Made by a program: the position numbers and the translations under genes
Assembly (NCBI GenBank): GCA_010279815.1
Contig: QEOQ01000508.1
Coordinates: 1,185,537 to 1,249,536 of the forward strand
Direction of reading: 5' to 3'
Source: Brachionus plicatilis
Taxonomy: Eukaryota > Rotifera > Eurotatoria > Ploima > Brachionidae
DNA: 64,000 bases
Part shown: positions 24,430 through 35,884 of the stretch, one piece after another
Position numbering within the stretch: position 1 is the stretch's first letter
How the letters are laid out: every line of letters begins with the position of its first letter
Notes under the pieces: model-generated
Databases searched by the model: none
What the model was told of the DNA's origin: nothing
The model's input: only the letters and a program-made list of their open reading frames with translations

Positions 24430-27060
24430 TTCCCAGTTAAAAAAAATCTATTTTCTCATTAAATTTTAGTCATTTTTTTGTTCTAATTTAAAGAAAAAAA
24501 GTTTTAATTTCATATATAAGTTGAAACTTTTTATTTGCTAATAATTTTGGCCGAGATTAGACTTAATGCACAATATCTAAGAAGAAAACTTGGGCCTCTT
24601 GTTTTCTATGGCTTCTCATTTAGCTAAATCGAAAGTCCATTTCAATTTAAATGAACAATTTTCTTAGCTTGATATTTTTAATCTTTTTTTTTCGGCAAAA
24701 ACAATGGATCGAATATAAGACCCCGCTAATTTTTTTTCAACACTAGTTTTTTTTTGTTTGTTTTGTCCTGGATTACCCAATTACGCAAGACAACACCAAA
24801 ATTGCCAAATTTTCCAAACTTAGCCAATTTTTATTTCTTTAAATGACAAAATATTTGATCTAGTAAACTCACTCTTAGATGACAAGATTTTATTTTGTTC
24901 TTGAATAAAAAAAATCTTTGTTATAATGGTTCTTTAACAAAAAAATGAATTAACCAAATGCGTTTGTTAATCCGAATACCTTAGCTTGTCAATCTAATTA
25001 ATTTGTAATTATTTTAAAAAAGAAAATTGTGACTAGACAAGTTTAGCAAAGCAAATTAAATAAGCTGTAATGAGTCTGATCATAATTAACTCTTAAATTT
25101 TGAATTTTTATTTAAACATGTCAAAAGTGTTCTCAAGCTATCGGAACTTCAAGTTTAAAAATTTCAATATAAAAATATTCAAAAAAAAAAACTTGTAATA
25201 AATTGATTAAAATTCTAGAATTGAAAAGTATTATTTGATAAAAAAAATTTGATTTTTCATCAATATAAAAGATTTCGAAAAATAAAAATTAATTTCATTA
25301 TAATATAATTTATGGTAGTATCGACTTTATTTTGTCTAGTTAAAAATTCTTACATAGATTAGTAGTGATTAAGATGATTATTCACATTTAAAATCACATA
25401 TTACTAGATACAGATACAAAATGTTTTGGAAGTCTATTAAGCCTATGGTTTAGACTTTATTATTTCTAGTTGCTTCTCATTATTCTGTAATAAATGGTTA
25501 AAAAAATAATTGATTCAATCAATAAAATGACAAACAACTTTTTTATAAAAAATTTTAAATAATTATCTTAAATAAACCTGAAACTTAAAGAAACTAAAGC
25601 ATGAGCTGAGTTAATTACAAGTATTGCTAATATTTAGCAAAATGATCAAAGAAATCGATTTAACCCTAATCTTTTACAAATGCTAAGCTAAATTAAATGT
25701 TAAAACTTATTGTTAATATTTTCTTTTTCAAAAATTAGATGTTTTAATTGTTACTTTAAATCACTAAGATGATGCATACACTTAAACTAGAAAACCAAAA
25801 ATTTTTCTCATGCTTCAAATTTTACTTTCTATAGATACTGACATTCCAAAATGAATCTATGAGTGTTATATTTTTTATAAAAATATTAATAAATATTTCA
25901 TTTTAAGATGGTTATTAATTTTTTGTTAAATTTTAAGTAATAATTGATTTAAAAAAAAACCATTTTCAAGGTTAGTTCTCAAAATTTAAAAAATTGCATC
26001 TTTTTCCATGTCTTGAACAATTTTCTAAGATTTTATATTGGGTTTCGGACAATTATCTAAATAATCTTCAAAGATTTCAAAAGAATATTTAATGTAAATC
26101 TCTGTTTTTCTTTATTCTGGTCTTTCAGGATTCAAAATTAAAATACAGCCCAGTTTTAAAAATCATAATAAAAGAAAAATTTCCTTGATGTTTGTTTTTG
26201 ATTAAAAGAAAAAGAAATAAGATTTTAATTAAATTACTTCTGGACTAACAAATAACTTATATATTAAAATCGGACGAAATATTGAGCATTTTCAGATGGT
26301 TTGGTCAAAGTTAAAAAGAAACTTTTTAAAAGAAAATGATATTAAATTCTTTAATATATCAAATCAATTTAGTAAAGAATAATCTTCCAAAGAATATTTT
26401 TCTATCAATTTAATAGCTTATTTTTATTTAATGAGAATTGAAATGGAATAGAAATTTTTCAACCAAACGTTATAAAATAAAGTTCCTCATTAAATTAATT
26501 AATTTGGATAAAGTTGCAATTTTTTAAGAGCCTTCGTTTTTAACCACCATTCACACATAAAAACGGGAATTAGTCGATCGTTGAAAAACAATCAGACATT
26601 GGTAAAATAAGTCTAGAGTAATTTTTAAAGCTGCATCAGCATATCATTTTAATATTATTGTAATATCTAACTTGTATCTACTAGCAAGACCATTCGATCT
26701 TGATGAAATGTACTGAACAATAGAAATTTTTCTGACTTAGTAAACCAAAGGCTGAAAAGCAGAAAAGGCATTGTCGGATCGTGATTTGTCGGAAATGACT
26801 TTGTCGGATAGGTCTGACTACCAAACCAAATCAGAGATTAAAATTCACCTCTAATTTTTTTTTTATTTTCTATTCTTTTAGAAAATTGTAAATGTTCTTA
26901 AAATATCTGTAATTTTTTGTGGAATTATCTTTCAAATGTCTCTTTTTATAAAATTATTTTTTCCCATTTATTTGATTTTAAAGAAGCAAATTTAATTGAA
27001 AATAAAACTGAAAAAATTTATTTTGAATATAATTTAAATATTTTATTTAAAACATACTTA
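24430..27060. other. AT-rich intergenic sequence
   Basis: No gene seen. A GC-richer patch at about 26770-26820 repeats GTCGGAT/GTCGGAAATGACTTTG motifs, which recur at about 35545-35590 (TATCGGAAGTGACTTTGGTCGG). This is presumably an old dispersed repeat. Confidence 0.5.
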
Positions 27061-27215
27061 CTTTGATGCACCTTTTTTACTTAAAATAATTTTTCTCATG
27101 TTTTAATAAGACAAAAATTAAAATATCAATAATATTAAAATTAGTTATTGGTTTAATTTACTTAAAAAAAAAAGAAAATAATGATTATATTTTAGGCAAA
27201 AAAGGTGCAACAAAG
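27061..27215. repeat. Short foldback repeat, copy 1
   Basis: CTTTGATGCACCTTTTTT at 27061-27078 is mirrored by AAAAAAGGTGCAACAAAG at about 27198-27215. A similar inverted pair lies at 43916-44072, so it is probably a small MITE family. Confidence 0.45.
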
Positions 27216-27589
27216 AATGTTGAACTTTTTTGCATTATTTTTTTTAGTATATTCTATTAACTTTAATTTTAATTCCTCAAAAAAGGAAGAATTTTCGTTC
27301 AATTTGTATTTGAATTAAACTTATTATGTTTTTAAAAAAGTTTTATGAAATATGCTTAAAGAATAAAGAATTAATATTTTTTCGCGAAATATTTAAAAGA
27401 ATTTTTTAAAACGAAAAATCTTTCGCTAAGTTTTCCTTAAAAAAATACCAACTAATATATTAATAAATTAAAAGTTGATTGAATCTCAGAAAATAGAAAC
27501 AACATTATTTTGAAACTTAACGACTTTAAACTTTTTTTTAAATCCGGACTTAGACTTTAATTTTAGTGATTTTGAGTTAAACAAGGCCG

Positions 27590-27955
27590 TAGTTAGAAGA
27601 TCTAAGAACCGTGATAGACTAAAAGCCAAGATCATAATAACGCTTGAAACAAGAGAATAAAGAGGTGGCTTAATACAAATTCTAAAGATTGTTAAAGGTT
27701 ATGACAAAAAAATGGTTCAAGCCCTAGCTATCCAAAAATAAACAAAGCGATTATTTCTGTCCAACTTCGAGAAGTCATGAATACGTAATGGGAAGACAAC
27801 TGGTAAAAATGTGATCAAATATACCTTTTTCACTTAAGTCTCAAGCGTTTGAAATATATTGACCATAGAACTTGTGAACTCAATAACTCTGGATGAATTT
27901 AAAAAAAAAATTGATTTAATAGATTTAACCAAGTTATCAGAATGTGTGTAAATGT
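27590..27955 (+). pseudogene. Dead LINE C-terminal fragment
   Basis: Pieces such as RRSKNRDRLKAK, TLETRE followed by RGGLIQILKIVKGYDK, and VNSITLDEFKKKIDLIDL match, out of their usual order, the C-terminal region of LINE ORF2 proteins (RRxRGDLIQxYKILNGxD; NxFKxRLD). Stops and frame changes interrupt it. Confidence 0.55.
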
Positions 27956-27976
27956 GATTGCTGACATCAGCTTTTT

Positions 27977-28190
27977 CGGTTTTTTTGAAGTTAAGTACAA
28001 AAGAACAGAACAAAATGATAAAAAATTGAATTTTTTTGCTGAAAGTTTAAAATTAGTTCCGTAAATGGAACATGTTGCAACATTCAAATTTATATCAACT
28101 GTCAAAGTCTGCTAATGATGTGCTAAATTTGCTGAGTTTTGCAGACCTTTATAGCTGATGCACCTTTGAAAGTTGCACAATGTCGTGATC
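27977..28190. mobile_element. Foldback DNA element, family A, copy 2 (truncated)
   Basis: TTTGAAGTTAAGTACAAAAG and the following 150 nt closely match the inverted right arm of the element at 57748-58103, including AACAGAACAAAATGATAAAA and the TGCAACATTC...AACTGT stretch. Only part of the second arm (TTTTGCAGACC...TTGAAAGTTGCACAATG) remains. Confidence 0.6.
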
Positions 28191-28426
28191 AAAACCGCTT
28201 ATTATTAAGTATTATAATTTTTATTCAAAACAAAATTTTAATTTAAAATTTATATTTATTAAAATTGGTATCTTTTTAGAAATCTTGCTGCGTTGATTAT
28301 TACAATCCGAACAAATGAAATTTTAAATTTTGAGACTTTTTTAACAGTTTAGTCACTTAAAAATTTAATATTTATTATTTAATTATATATTTTTTTTAAT
28401 ATATTTTATTTAAAAAAATGAATAAA

Positions 28427-28432
28427 TTTATT
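28427..28432 (-). terminator. Polyadenylation signal AATAAA
   Basis: AATAAA on the coding strand, about 40 nt beyond the MFI stop codon. Confidence 0.45.
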
Positions 28433-28471
28433 CAAAAAATATATCACCGCCAATGGATAAATGCTATTTAA

Positions 28472-29810
28472 TTAAAATGATGATTTGCTTAGATTTGATG
28501 TTTCTTTTGAATGGAAATCATCATTTCTTGAACTATTCATAGAAGCAGAGTAACTCAATGTTTCTTTGTTTGTGATGTCATTAATTAAATTCTCATTCGC
28601 TACAAATTGGTTCAAATAAAACTTTTCTTTTAACTTTTTTTCTTCAACTTTATAAAAATTAACTAAACGAAAAATTTGAAATAAAATAAGAATTACTTAT
28701 CAATTTTTCAGATAAAGCACTAGTTCCAATCGTTTTCCAATCATTATAATAGCTTTAAAGAAAATGTAATATAAAAAAATTATCTACTTATACTCTTACT
28801 CTTCATAGCTAAGGCTGTTGGTCCATTGTATTAGTTCATCAACTTCCCAATCAGCTATATTGTCTAATCCATTATGCTCATAAGAATTTAAGAAACTTTT
28901 CGTAGCTTTTTCAATCATTTGATTTGTTTCATCATCTTCTCCTCTAGGCTGCAGCATTCCATTCACGTACCTTTAAAAAATTATTTACAATAAAAAATCA
29001 TTTTCCTATAAGGACTTACAATTTTTTCATCCATTCGATTTTTTTCTTTTTTTTTCTCAAATCAATGTCCTGCTTACGCAACAGCTTTTTTAAAATAAAT
29101 ATTTTTTTGATTAATTATATTTTTTCTAGATTACTTTTGAATGATAAAAAACAATTGGCTTAGTGTATTTTTCTACGCCGTAATAAAAATCGAGATTCAT
29201 TTGAAGCAAGTGTTTATTTGATACTGGTCGCCATCCATTGTTTTCAATTCTTTGGTACCATCCATCATAAGCTTAAAAGAAAAATAATCAGCTCAGTTTT
29301 TTTGAAAAAAAATATTACTCTCAATCGGAAAGTCTTTTTCTCTATTGTTTTTGATTTTTGCACTTATCAATTTAGTAGATGGTTTAGTGTAGTCCCTTGG
29401 CGCATTGGCACAAATATCCTGAATTGGTCTATGAGTGAAAATTTTGTAGTGAATGGTCGGTGGAAATTGCTGACCTGCAAGCCTGAATTTAATATGAATA
29501 CCACTTGCCGGATCAATTAGTTTAGCTTCATTTGGATTAATGTATTTCATTATTATTGCCGGATCACCTTAAGGCACACGATTAGAAAAAGATGACTATT
29601 AATATTTAGAACATACCTTCATTGTGAAAGACAACCAAATCTTTATAATATTTAAAAACTTGAAGATCCTTTTTAATATTTGGTTAGTTATTTAAAATTT
29701 TTGATGACAATTCCTACTATATATTTGCGCCAAAATTTTTGAATTCTTCTAGCTGCCGAATCCATTTTTTCCTCATTTTCTCGTTTGCTTTTTGCGCTCT
29801 GTTTGTTCAT
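28472..29810 (-). CDS. MFI: Mitochondrial fission regulator MFI (C11orf65 homologue)
   Basis: Eight exons: 29810-29718, 29668-29617, 29567-29319, 29271-29135, 29084-29020, 28970-28800, 28752-28697, 28647-28472; 332 residues (vertebrate proteins are slightly over 300). All joins are GT-AG and in frame. Residues about 18-31 (AARRIQKFWRKYI) form an IQ-like motif. The family core follows: MKYINPNEAKLIDPASGIH, FPPTIHYKIFTHRPIQDICA, then YDGWYQRIENNGWRPVS, IEWMKKL and WEVDELIQWTN-type acidic helix. This order matches animal C11orf65. The mammalian protein has been linked to mitochondrial fission at the outer membrane; that role here is inferred. The Ser-rich tail after about residue 275 is lineage-specific. 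PNPT1 ends 180 bp upstream on the same strand. Confidence 0.9.
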
Positions 29811-29952
29811 CTTTAGTTTTGAAGAAAAATTTTTAGGGAGAAAAAAAAACAGCTAATTATTTATTCAAAAATTGAGAAAATTGTCTTGGCAACTAAATTT
29901 TGAATGACGAAAATTTTTATGATTTAAAAATTTAACTTTTTTCTCTAAAATT

Positions 29953-29958
29953 TTTATT
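29953..29958 (-). terminator. Polyadenylation signal AATAAA
   Basis: AATAAA on the coding strand 33 nt after the PNPT1 stop and before the MFI start, suggesting separate 3' processing of the two closely spaced genes. Confidence 0.5.
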
Positions 29959-29990
29959 CAAAAATTTAAAACAAAAATAAACTGGACAAA

Positions 29991-32900
29991 TTATTTTAGT
30001 AAATCTTGTGCTGGTAAACTAGATTTAAACAGTGCCTTTCTAGAGATTCTCATTTTTCCATCCACCGGATCTCGCCCAAAATATTTGATTTGAATTTCTT
30101 GACCAACTTTATAGTCTGAAGCACTTCCGTGAACAATCTTAAATATTTTGAAACATTATCAGAGCTAGATTTATTAATAAAAAAATGTCACTTTTCGTCC
30201 ATCTAGTTGACTATTAGGTAACAAAGTTGGCTTCATAGTTGAGTACAATTGAACCAATAGACCTGAAGGTACAATTTCTACAATCTTTGCTTTGTAAATA
30301 GCTCCAAATTCGAGTTCAGGTTCTCTCTAGAAAAAATTTTTTTATTTATTTTCAATTATTTAAAGTTCTTATTAAATTAAATGTTGTTAGTGATTCGAAA
30401 GCATAAATTGAAAAAAAAATTTAAATTTCAATTCGTAAATTGTTTTAAATGAAATAATAAGGCGAATTAAAATTTATCAATTTTTAATTTTTTTTACAGT
30501 GAAAAAGCTGTTGGATAATAAAAAATCCTTCATCGTAAAAATATTATTGGAATATTTTCTGACTTTCAAATAAGTTCTAATTTTTGAGTATTTAAAAATA
30601 TGCTTATTTTTTTTTATTTTTACGACTTAAAAGAAATAAAATTGAGAAATTTCATTTCTTTGAAATTTCATCAGAGAGATTATATTCAATTTGGTCAGTT
30701 ATTTATTAATATAATTAGAGTTTTTTTTTGAATATTCTGACTAAAAAAAATATTAAAAATATTATATGCTTTCATGTAAACTTGTAAAATAACCTAAATA
30801 TAATAAATTTTTGTAAAATAACTGATAAATTTTTTAAACAGGAGTTTTTAATCGATTTATTTTAAACAATTCTTGAATTAGACCCAATTTAGGCTAAATT
30901 TAGTCCCGTTTAAACTTTTTAAGTTATTTTTTATATAATTTATGTTTTATTTCTAACTCACCCGAAAAAAAATTAAATTTAGATTAATGTTAGAGTAAAA
31001 AGAAGTAAAGAATTTTTTTTCATTATTCTAAAAATCAAATTTCATTATTGCATCGCGTAAGGATTAGATTACAAATGATTCAAAAAAAATTTATACTAAA
31101 AATTCAAATAAAGTAAATTATATGACTTTTTATGATCGAACCAAAATGGAATTTCCAATTATTGACCTTTCAGACAAAAATTGTAAAAAAAATTAAAATA
31201 AAAAAAGCTCCCATTTAGAGATATGCTTAAACTTAACAAGATCTCAAAATATATTTTTTTGTTTTTTTCGAATAAAACTTTAATTTGAATATTGAAAAAT
31301 TATTTCTTAAAATTCTAAATTCAAGACTCAATGAGTAAAAATATTTTAATATTTTTTCAACTTACTTGTTGTTCAATCAAAGTTTTGATCAATTCCTCGG
31401 CTTCATCGAGAGCATTTTGATTCGGGGCAAAAATGCTAAAATTAGTCTCATCAATAGGAGTTACAGTTACACCAGTTTTGGCGTATATTTTTTTCAAATT
31501 CATGCCTCCAACTCCTATCAATTTACTTCTTTGCGTAATTGATACAGGATAATTTTTAAGAATTGGTTGATTTGATTTTTTGCTCTGTCTCGGCTTGGAG
31601 ACTTCTTGGTTCATCAATCTTAAAATTTCTTGTCTAGCATCTTAAAAAAATGTTCTAAAACCTTAAAAATTCTCTCTGAACTGTTTAATTTTTTACTTTT
31701 CGATGCTTCGACTACTTCTTTAATGATCTTAAAAGGTAGACCATTGATTTTAAAATCAGCTTGAGCAGCAGTAATGCCGTCATTAGTTCCGGCAATTTTA
31801 AAGTCCATATCCCCCATGTAATCCTCAAATCCCGATATATCGGTGAGAATTTTATAGTCTTTAATTTCTTTATTTTGGTCGAATTGGGTGAAAATTCCCA
31901 TCGCTACACCGGCAACTTGTTCCTTGATTGGAACGCCTGCGTCCAACAATGCTATACTTGACGCGCATACAGAAGCCATTGAACTAGAACCATTTGATTC
32001 AAGAACTTCGCACAGACAACGAATAGTCAATGGAAATTCATTCGGAATCAATGGATAGAGGGCTTTTTCGGCCAGAGCGCCGTGACCAACCTCTCGGCGG
32101 TCAGCGCGCCCGCCTATTCTTGATATCTCATTAGTGGCAAAGGAAGGAAATTCATAATGGAGCATAAAATTTTTGTTGATGTTTGTCAAAGAAGGGGACA
32201 TCATGTTGGCTACTGCATCACTTCGATACATCGAATCCGGAGAGTCAAAAGTTACCGAACATAAGACTTGAGTTTGACCCCTTTGGAAAAGACCCGATCC
32301 ATGCAAAGATGGATACAAATTTGACTTACAACTTATTTGTCTCAATTCATGAAGCTTTCGGCCATCGACCCGCTTTGATTCCTCCAAAGCTAAATTACGG
32401 ACAACTTTGCGCACAAATTTGTAAAATAAATCATTCAATATAGAATAAGAATATGCTGTTCCTGGTGGTTGTTCAGGGTCCGATTTACTTTTTAGAATTG
32501 AATTAATGACTGAATTTTTAACCTGAGTTATGGCATTGTCGCGTGACAGCTTATCATGTTCATAGTCAGTAAAAATGTCGTACAAGTGAGAATAGGCAAG
32601 AGCTTGGAACAAGTTATCTATTTCTTGGTTTGCCTCAGGGTCAGATGAAAGTTTGGAAGTTGGCACTTCAGTTAAATTGATTTGTGAACCATCTAGAACT
32701 TCGTCTTCGCTTGTTATTGACAGCAATGAAGTATCTGTTTTTAAGTTTGGATTTTCTTTTTCCAATTTTGTCGAGCGAATTTGCTCCACAACTTTGTACG
32801 CATGTTCACTTCCAATTTCCAGCGCATCTATAAATTTACTCTGTTCCAAATTATCGGCCCAACCTTCGATCATTACTATGTTTTTGTTTGGTCCAACTGT

Positions 32901-33776
32901 TAGAACTATATTCAATGGACTGTTTTCTAATTGCTTTCTTGAAGGATTTACCACTAGATCGTTGCCAACCATGCCAACTCTTACACATCCTAGAAAAAGA
33001 TTACAATTTTGGAATTTTTGAAATATCTTTTATTTACCAATGGGACCGTTCCACTCACAACTTGAACCATATAGTGCGAAAGAGGCCGTATTTATACATA
33101 TAACATCAGGGTTATCTTTTCCGTCATAAGATAACAGATTACACACAATCTATTGAACAAATTTAATTTTTTGTCATTATTTTAATTGTAGAGAAATTAT
33201 TTTAAAAAACCTGAATTTCATTGTTGTAGTTGGTAGAGAATAATGGTCTGATAGACCGATCTATCATTCTTGATACCAAGATTTCATAGTTTGAAGCGCC
33301 TAGATCTCTTCTTAAGAAATTTGTTGGTATTTTACCGGCAGCTGAGGCTTTGTGCAAATAGTCAACATAAAAAAAAATTATTAAAAGAAAATTGACATTT
33401 TGGTTTTAAATATTTTACTGTCAATGGAAGAAATGATGCAGTTGAAAGACGGGGTTTGTTAACAACTGTAACCAAAATATTAGTGTCATTAAATTTTCCA
33501 GTAGCACTTGAGTCGGCCAGTCTTGCCAAAGTTCGGTGGTTTAGTTCGAGTTCTCTTTTTATTAAATTAGGTGAATGTTTTCTTTTTTTGTTAGTTATTT
33601 TACCCAGATTTGTATTTGACTTTGAGAGTGTTGATATTTTTTGAATTTGGTTTTTTTGTTTTAGCAAAAGATACAACTGTTGTAGACATGGATGCCGATC
33701 TGGTAAGTTCAATTTTTCTGTATCCAGCTTGTCGGATAATTTTGGGCAACAAAATTAAAGATTTTAATCTCAACAT
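29991..33776 (-). CDS. PNPT1: Polyribonucleotide nucleotidyltransferase 1, mitochondrial (PNPase)
   Basis: Eight exons: 33776-33604, 33554-33419, 33366-33211, 33149-33038, 32989-31697, 31640-31366, 30326-30192, 30137-29991; about 808 residues (human 783). The start gives a basic, hydroxylated mitochondrial leader ([20 protein letters not shown]). RNase PH 1 follows ([38 protein letters not shown]), then the helical linker and RNase PH 2 with [17 protein letters not shown] and the catalytic [13 protein letters not shown] near residue 585. Next come KH ([13 protein letters not shown], GxxG loop) and S1 ([32 protein letters not shown]). It is a phosphorolytic 3'-5' exoribonuclease and RNA importer of the mitochondrion. 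Intron 2 seems to end in AT rather than AG (see findings). Intron 5 hides in an open frame: an A|GTAAAAA donor restores the [12 protein letters not shown] reading. Confidence 0.95.
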
Positions 33777-34329
33777 CTTTTTTTTCTTGTTTGTTATTTT
33801 TCATGAGTAGATCTAGTAAAAATTTAAAAATAACTCAATTTTTTAAATTTAAACATAAATTTGATGATCTAAATCTTTTGTTGCATTATTAAATAGGTTT
33901 TTATACTTGCTAAAATTACCGTGTACTCTTGCGCGGTATTGCATGCAGTTAAACCCAAAATTGATTTTAAGTGCATGCATCCCGTACCATCTCTCCCATG
34001 TTAACCCAACTCTATTGATTAACCCGTGCATTTATCCGGTCTCTTTGGTTTTAAGCGCGGCTTTTATTGCTAAGAATTAAAAAATAAAGAAGCGCTGTAG
34101 AATAAAATTTGAATTTTTATGCGGCATCTATTATTAAGGACAATGATAAATCTAATCTTAGGATTTTGGTTTAGACGCTGGGACTAAAATTGGAAAAAAT
34201 AGAAAATATTAAAAATTAAAAAAATGAATTTTAAATCATTTTTTTTTATAAAAATTATGAAAAATGATTTAAGCGCGGCTTTAAAACTTAGAAAAAAATA
34301 TTAATGAATACCAAAATAATCGGTAACGC
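33777..34329. other. PNPT1 upstream region, no gene
   Basis: It presumably holds the PNPT1 promoter. TTAAGCGCGGCTTT occurs twice (about 34052 and 34270) in the same orientation, and TGCATGCAGTTAAACCC and GTGCATGCATCCCG lie near 33940-33990. A short minus-strand frame at 33849-34031 is not supported as coding. Confidence 0.4.
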
Positions 34330-34895
34330 TTAAACTCAGCATCAGGAATCTTATTTAAATCATCTGAAGGAATATGAAGCTTATCAGCTTTGATTTTAAT
34401 TTCTTCGATTACTTAGCACATTAGTAGAATTTCGTCCACAAATTAAGGGAAATGGTTGGTTCGAAATTAAACTTTTAATAATTAATATTAGATGGATGGA
34501 CCATCCAGACACAACTTAAACTTCAACAATTGCTAACTGTAGGAACTGGCTTAAAGGTAACCTATTTCGAAATTTTTTGTGATCCTTAATAACTACATTA
34601 GTACTTTCTAATGCATCATTTGAACTTAGAATAAATAAATTTGCACCTTCAAACCATCCTGAATGCAAATGAATCCATTCTTTAACAATAAATCAATGTC
34701 TCAATGGTTTTTATCCTTTTTTTTAAAGTAATAGAGTTCCTAACTCAAACATATGACAAGTTGGTGATATCTAAATATAATCTATGTCGAATATTATTTA
34801 TTTAGCTAGATCCTTATCATATACTCTATATATAAAAGCTGCATCAGGAACAAGAGCTGTTGGTTCTTAAAAAAATGTTTCCCATTTTTTCTACT
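34330..34895 (-). pseudogene. Decayed Mutator-like (MULE) transposase fragment
   Basis: The minus strand, about 34690 down to 34515, reads EWIHLHSGWFEGANLF, SSNDALESTNVVIKDH and NRLPLSQFLQLAIVEV. This is the MULE transposase motif series W-x-G, STNNALEsxNxxIKd, lReRLPLxxFL. Further down, KADKLHIPSDDLNKIPDAEF reads well at about 34350-34410. Several frameshifts and stops separate the pieces. The pattern is diagnostic enough for MULE, but element ends were not found. Confidence 0.65.
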
Positions 34896-35659
34896 CCAAG
34901 CTAATAAAGATTCCTCCAAAAAAAAGATTCAAAATCCTTCGTTTTTTAATTGTTACTTACTGCAAAACCAAACAGTTAGAAAACTCTATTTTTTATCAGT
35001 AGTTCCTAAAATTAAAATAGGAATCTAAATTAAAATTAAAAAAATTCAGTTGTCCGCTTTTATTAACCAGAACTCTAAGAGTCTTTGTTTACTTTATATG
35101 TCTTTAATTAGATTTAATAACATTTAAAGTTGATTTTAAAAAAAAATTCAAAACATGGTTCCGTTGGAATTAAAATCATAATGAGTATTATTTGGCTATT
35201 GGCGATCCAAAATTGTACATTGGTAACAATGCTTGATAATTTTCTAGTTTTCGTTTTAAGTTAAATAGGAACAAAAAAATTAATTTTTAAAATTAAAATT
35301 AATTAAAGGCTTAGGTAAACGAGATCGGTGGCGGAGCCCTAGTTTAAAGATTCGGGTATGTACTAGATTAGAGAACTATTAGTAAAATATTTAATTGAAT
35401 TAGAATTGCCTAGATTTTCGTAAATTTATCTTTAAAAGATCAGGGTATTACGATAGTCGTGTCTGATCTGTCGTGTAAGAATTTTTGATAATAGTACTGA
35501 AATTTTAAAAAATTAATTTTGTTATTTAATTTGGTTAAAATAGTCGGATATGACTTATCGGAAGTGACTTTGGTCGGAAAGATCTAACATTATTATAAAT
35601 TAAATCATAAGATTTTATCAATTTAAGACTTAATTTGAAATAAATTTTGAAAAATTGTC

Positions 35660-35810
35660 TGGCTGATTCAGGAGATCAGAGTCGCTATCGAGTCGCTTGC
35701 CAATTGGTACTGCCAGTGCATCACGCTTTGGGCTAGTGGAAGAGCACAGCGGCCATAGGGAGTAATTCGACCTGCAGCCAAGGCCAAAATTGGCTGCGTT
35801 AAATTGGTAA
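35660..35810. other. GC-rich island with tRNA-like boxes (possible SINE)
   Basis: This stretch is about half G+C within very AT-rich sequence. GGCTAGTGGAAGAGC (35731-35745) resembles a pol III A box and AATTCGACC (35764-35772) a B box, but the spacing is about 8 nt too short for an intact tRNA and no acceptor stem was seen. The minus strand is open for 64 codons here. It may be a decayed tRNA-derived SINE or an inserted fragment of foreign or coding origin. Confidence 0.35.
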
Positions 35811-35884
35811 CGTTTTTATTAGAATTATATTTCTCAGAATATTTATCAGAATTTATTTTCAACTTGAAAACTTATAATAATTTC

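Noticed and set aside
31761..33103. Several plus-strand frames opposite PNPT1
   Set aside because: Shadows of the conserved PNPase exons on the minus strand.
33849..34031. 60-codon minus-strand frame upstream of PNPT1
   Set aside because: No family features; overlaps the probable promoter region and repeats.
35731..35772. Functional tRNA gene
   Set aside because: A- and B-box-like words are too close together and no acceptor or anticodon stem could be formed by eye.
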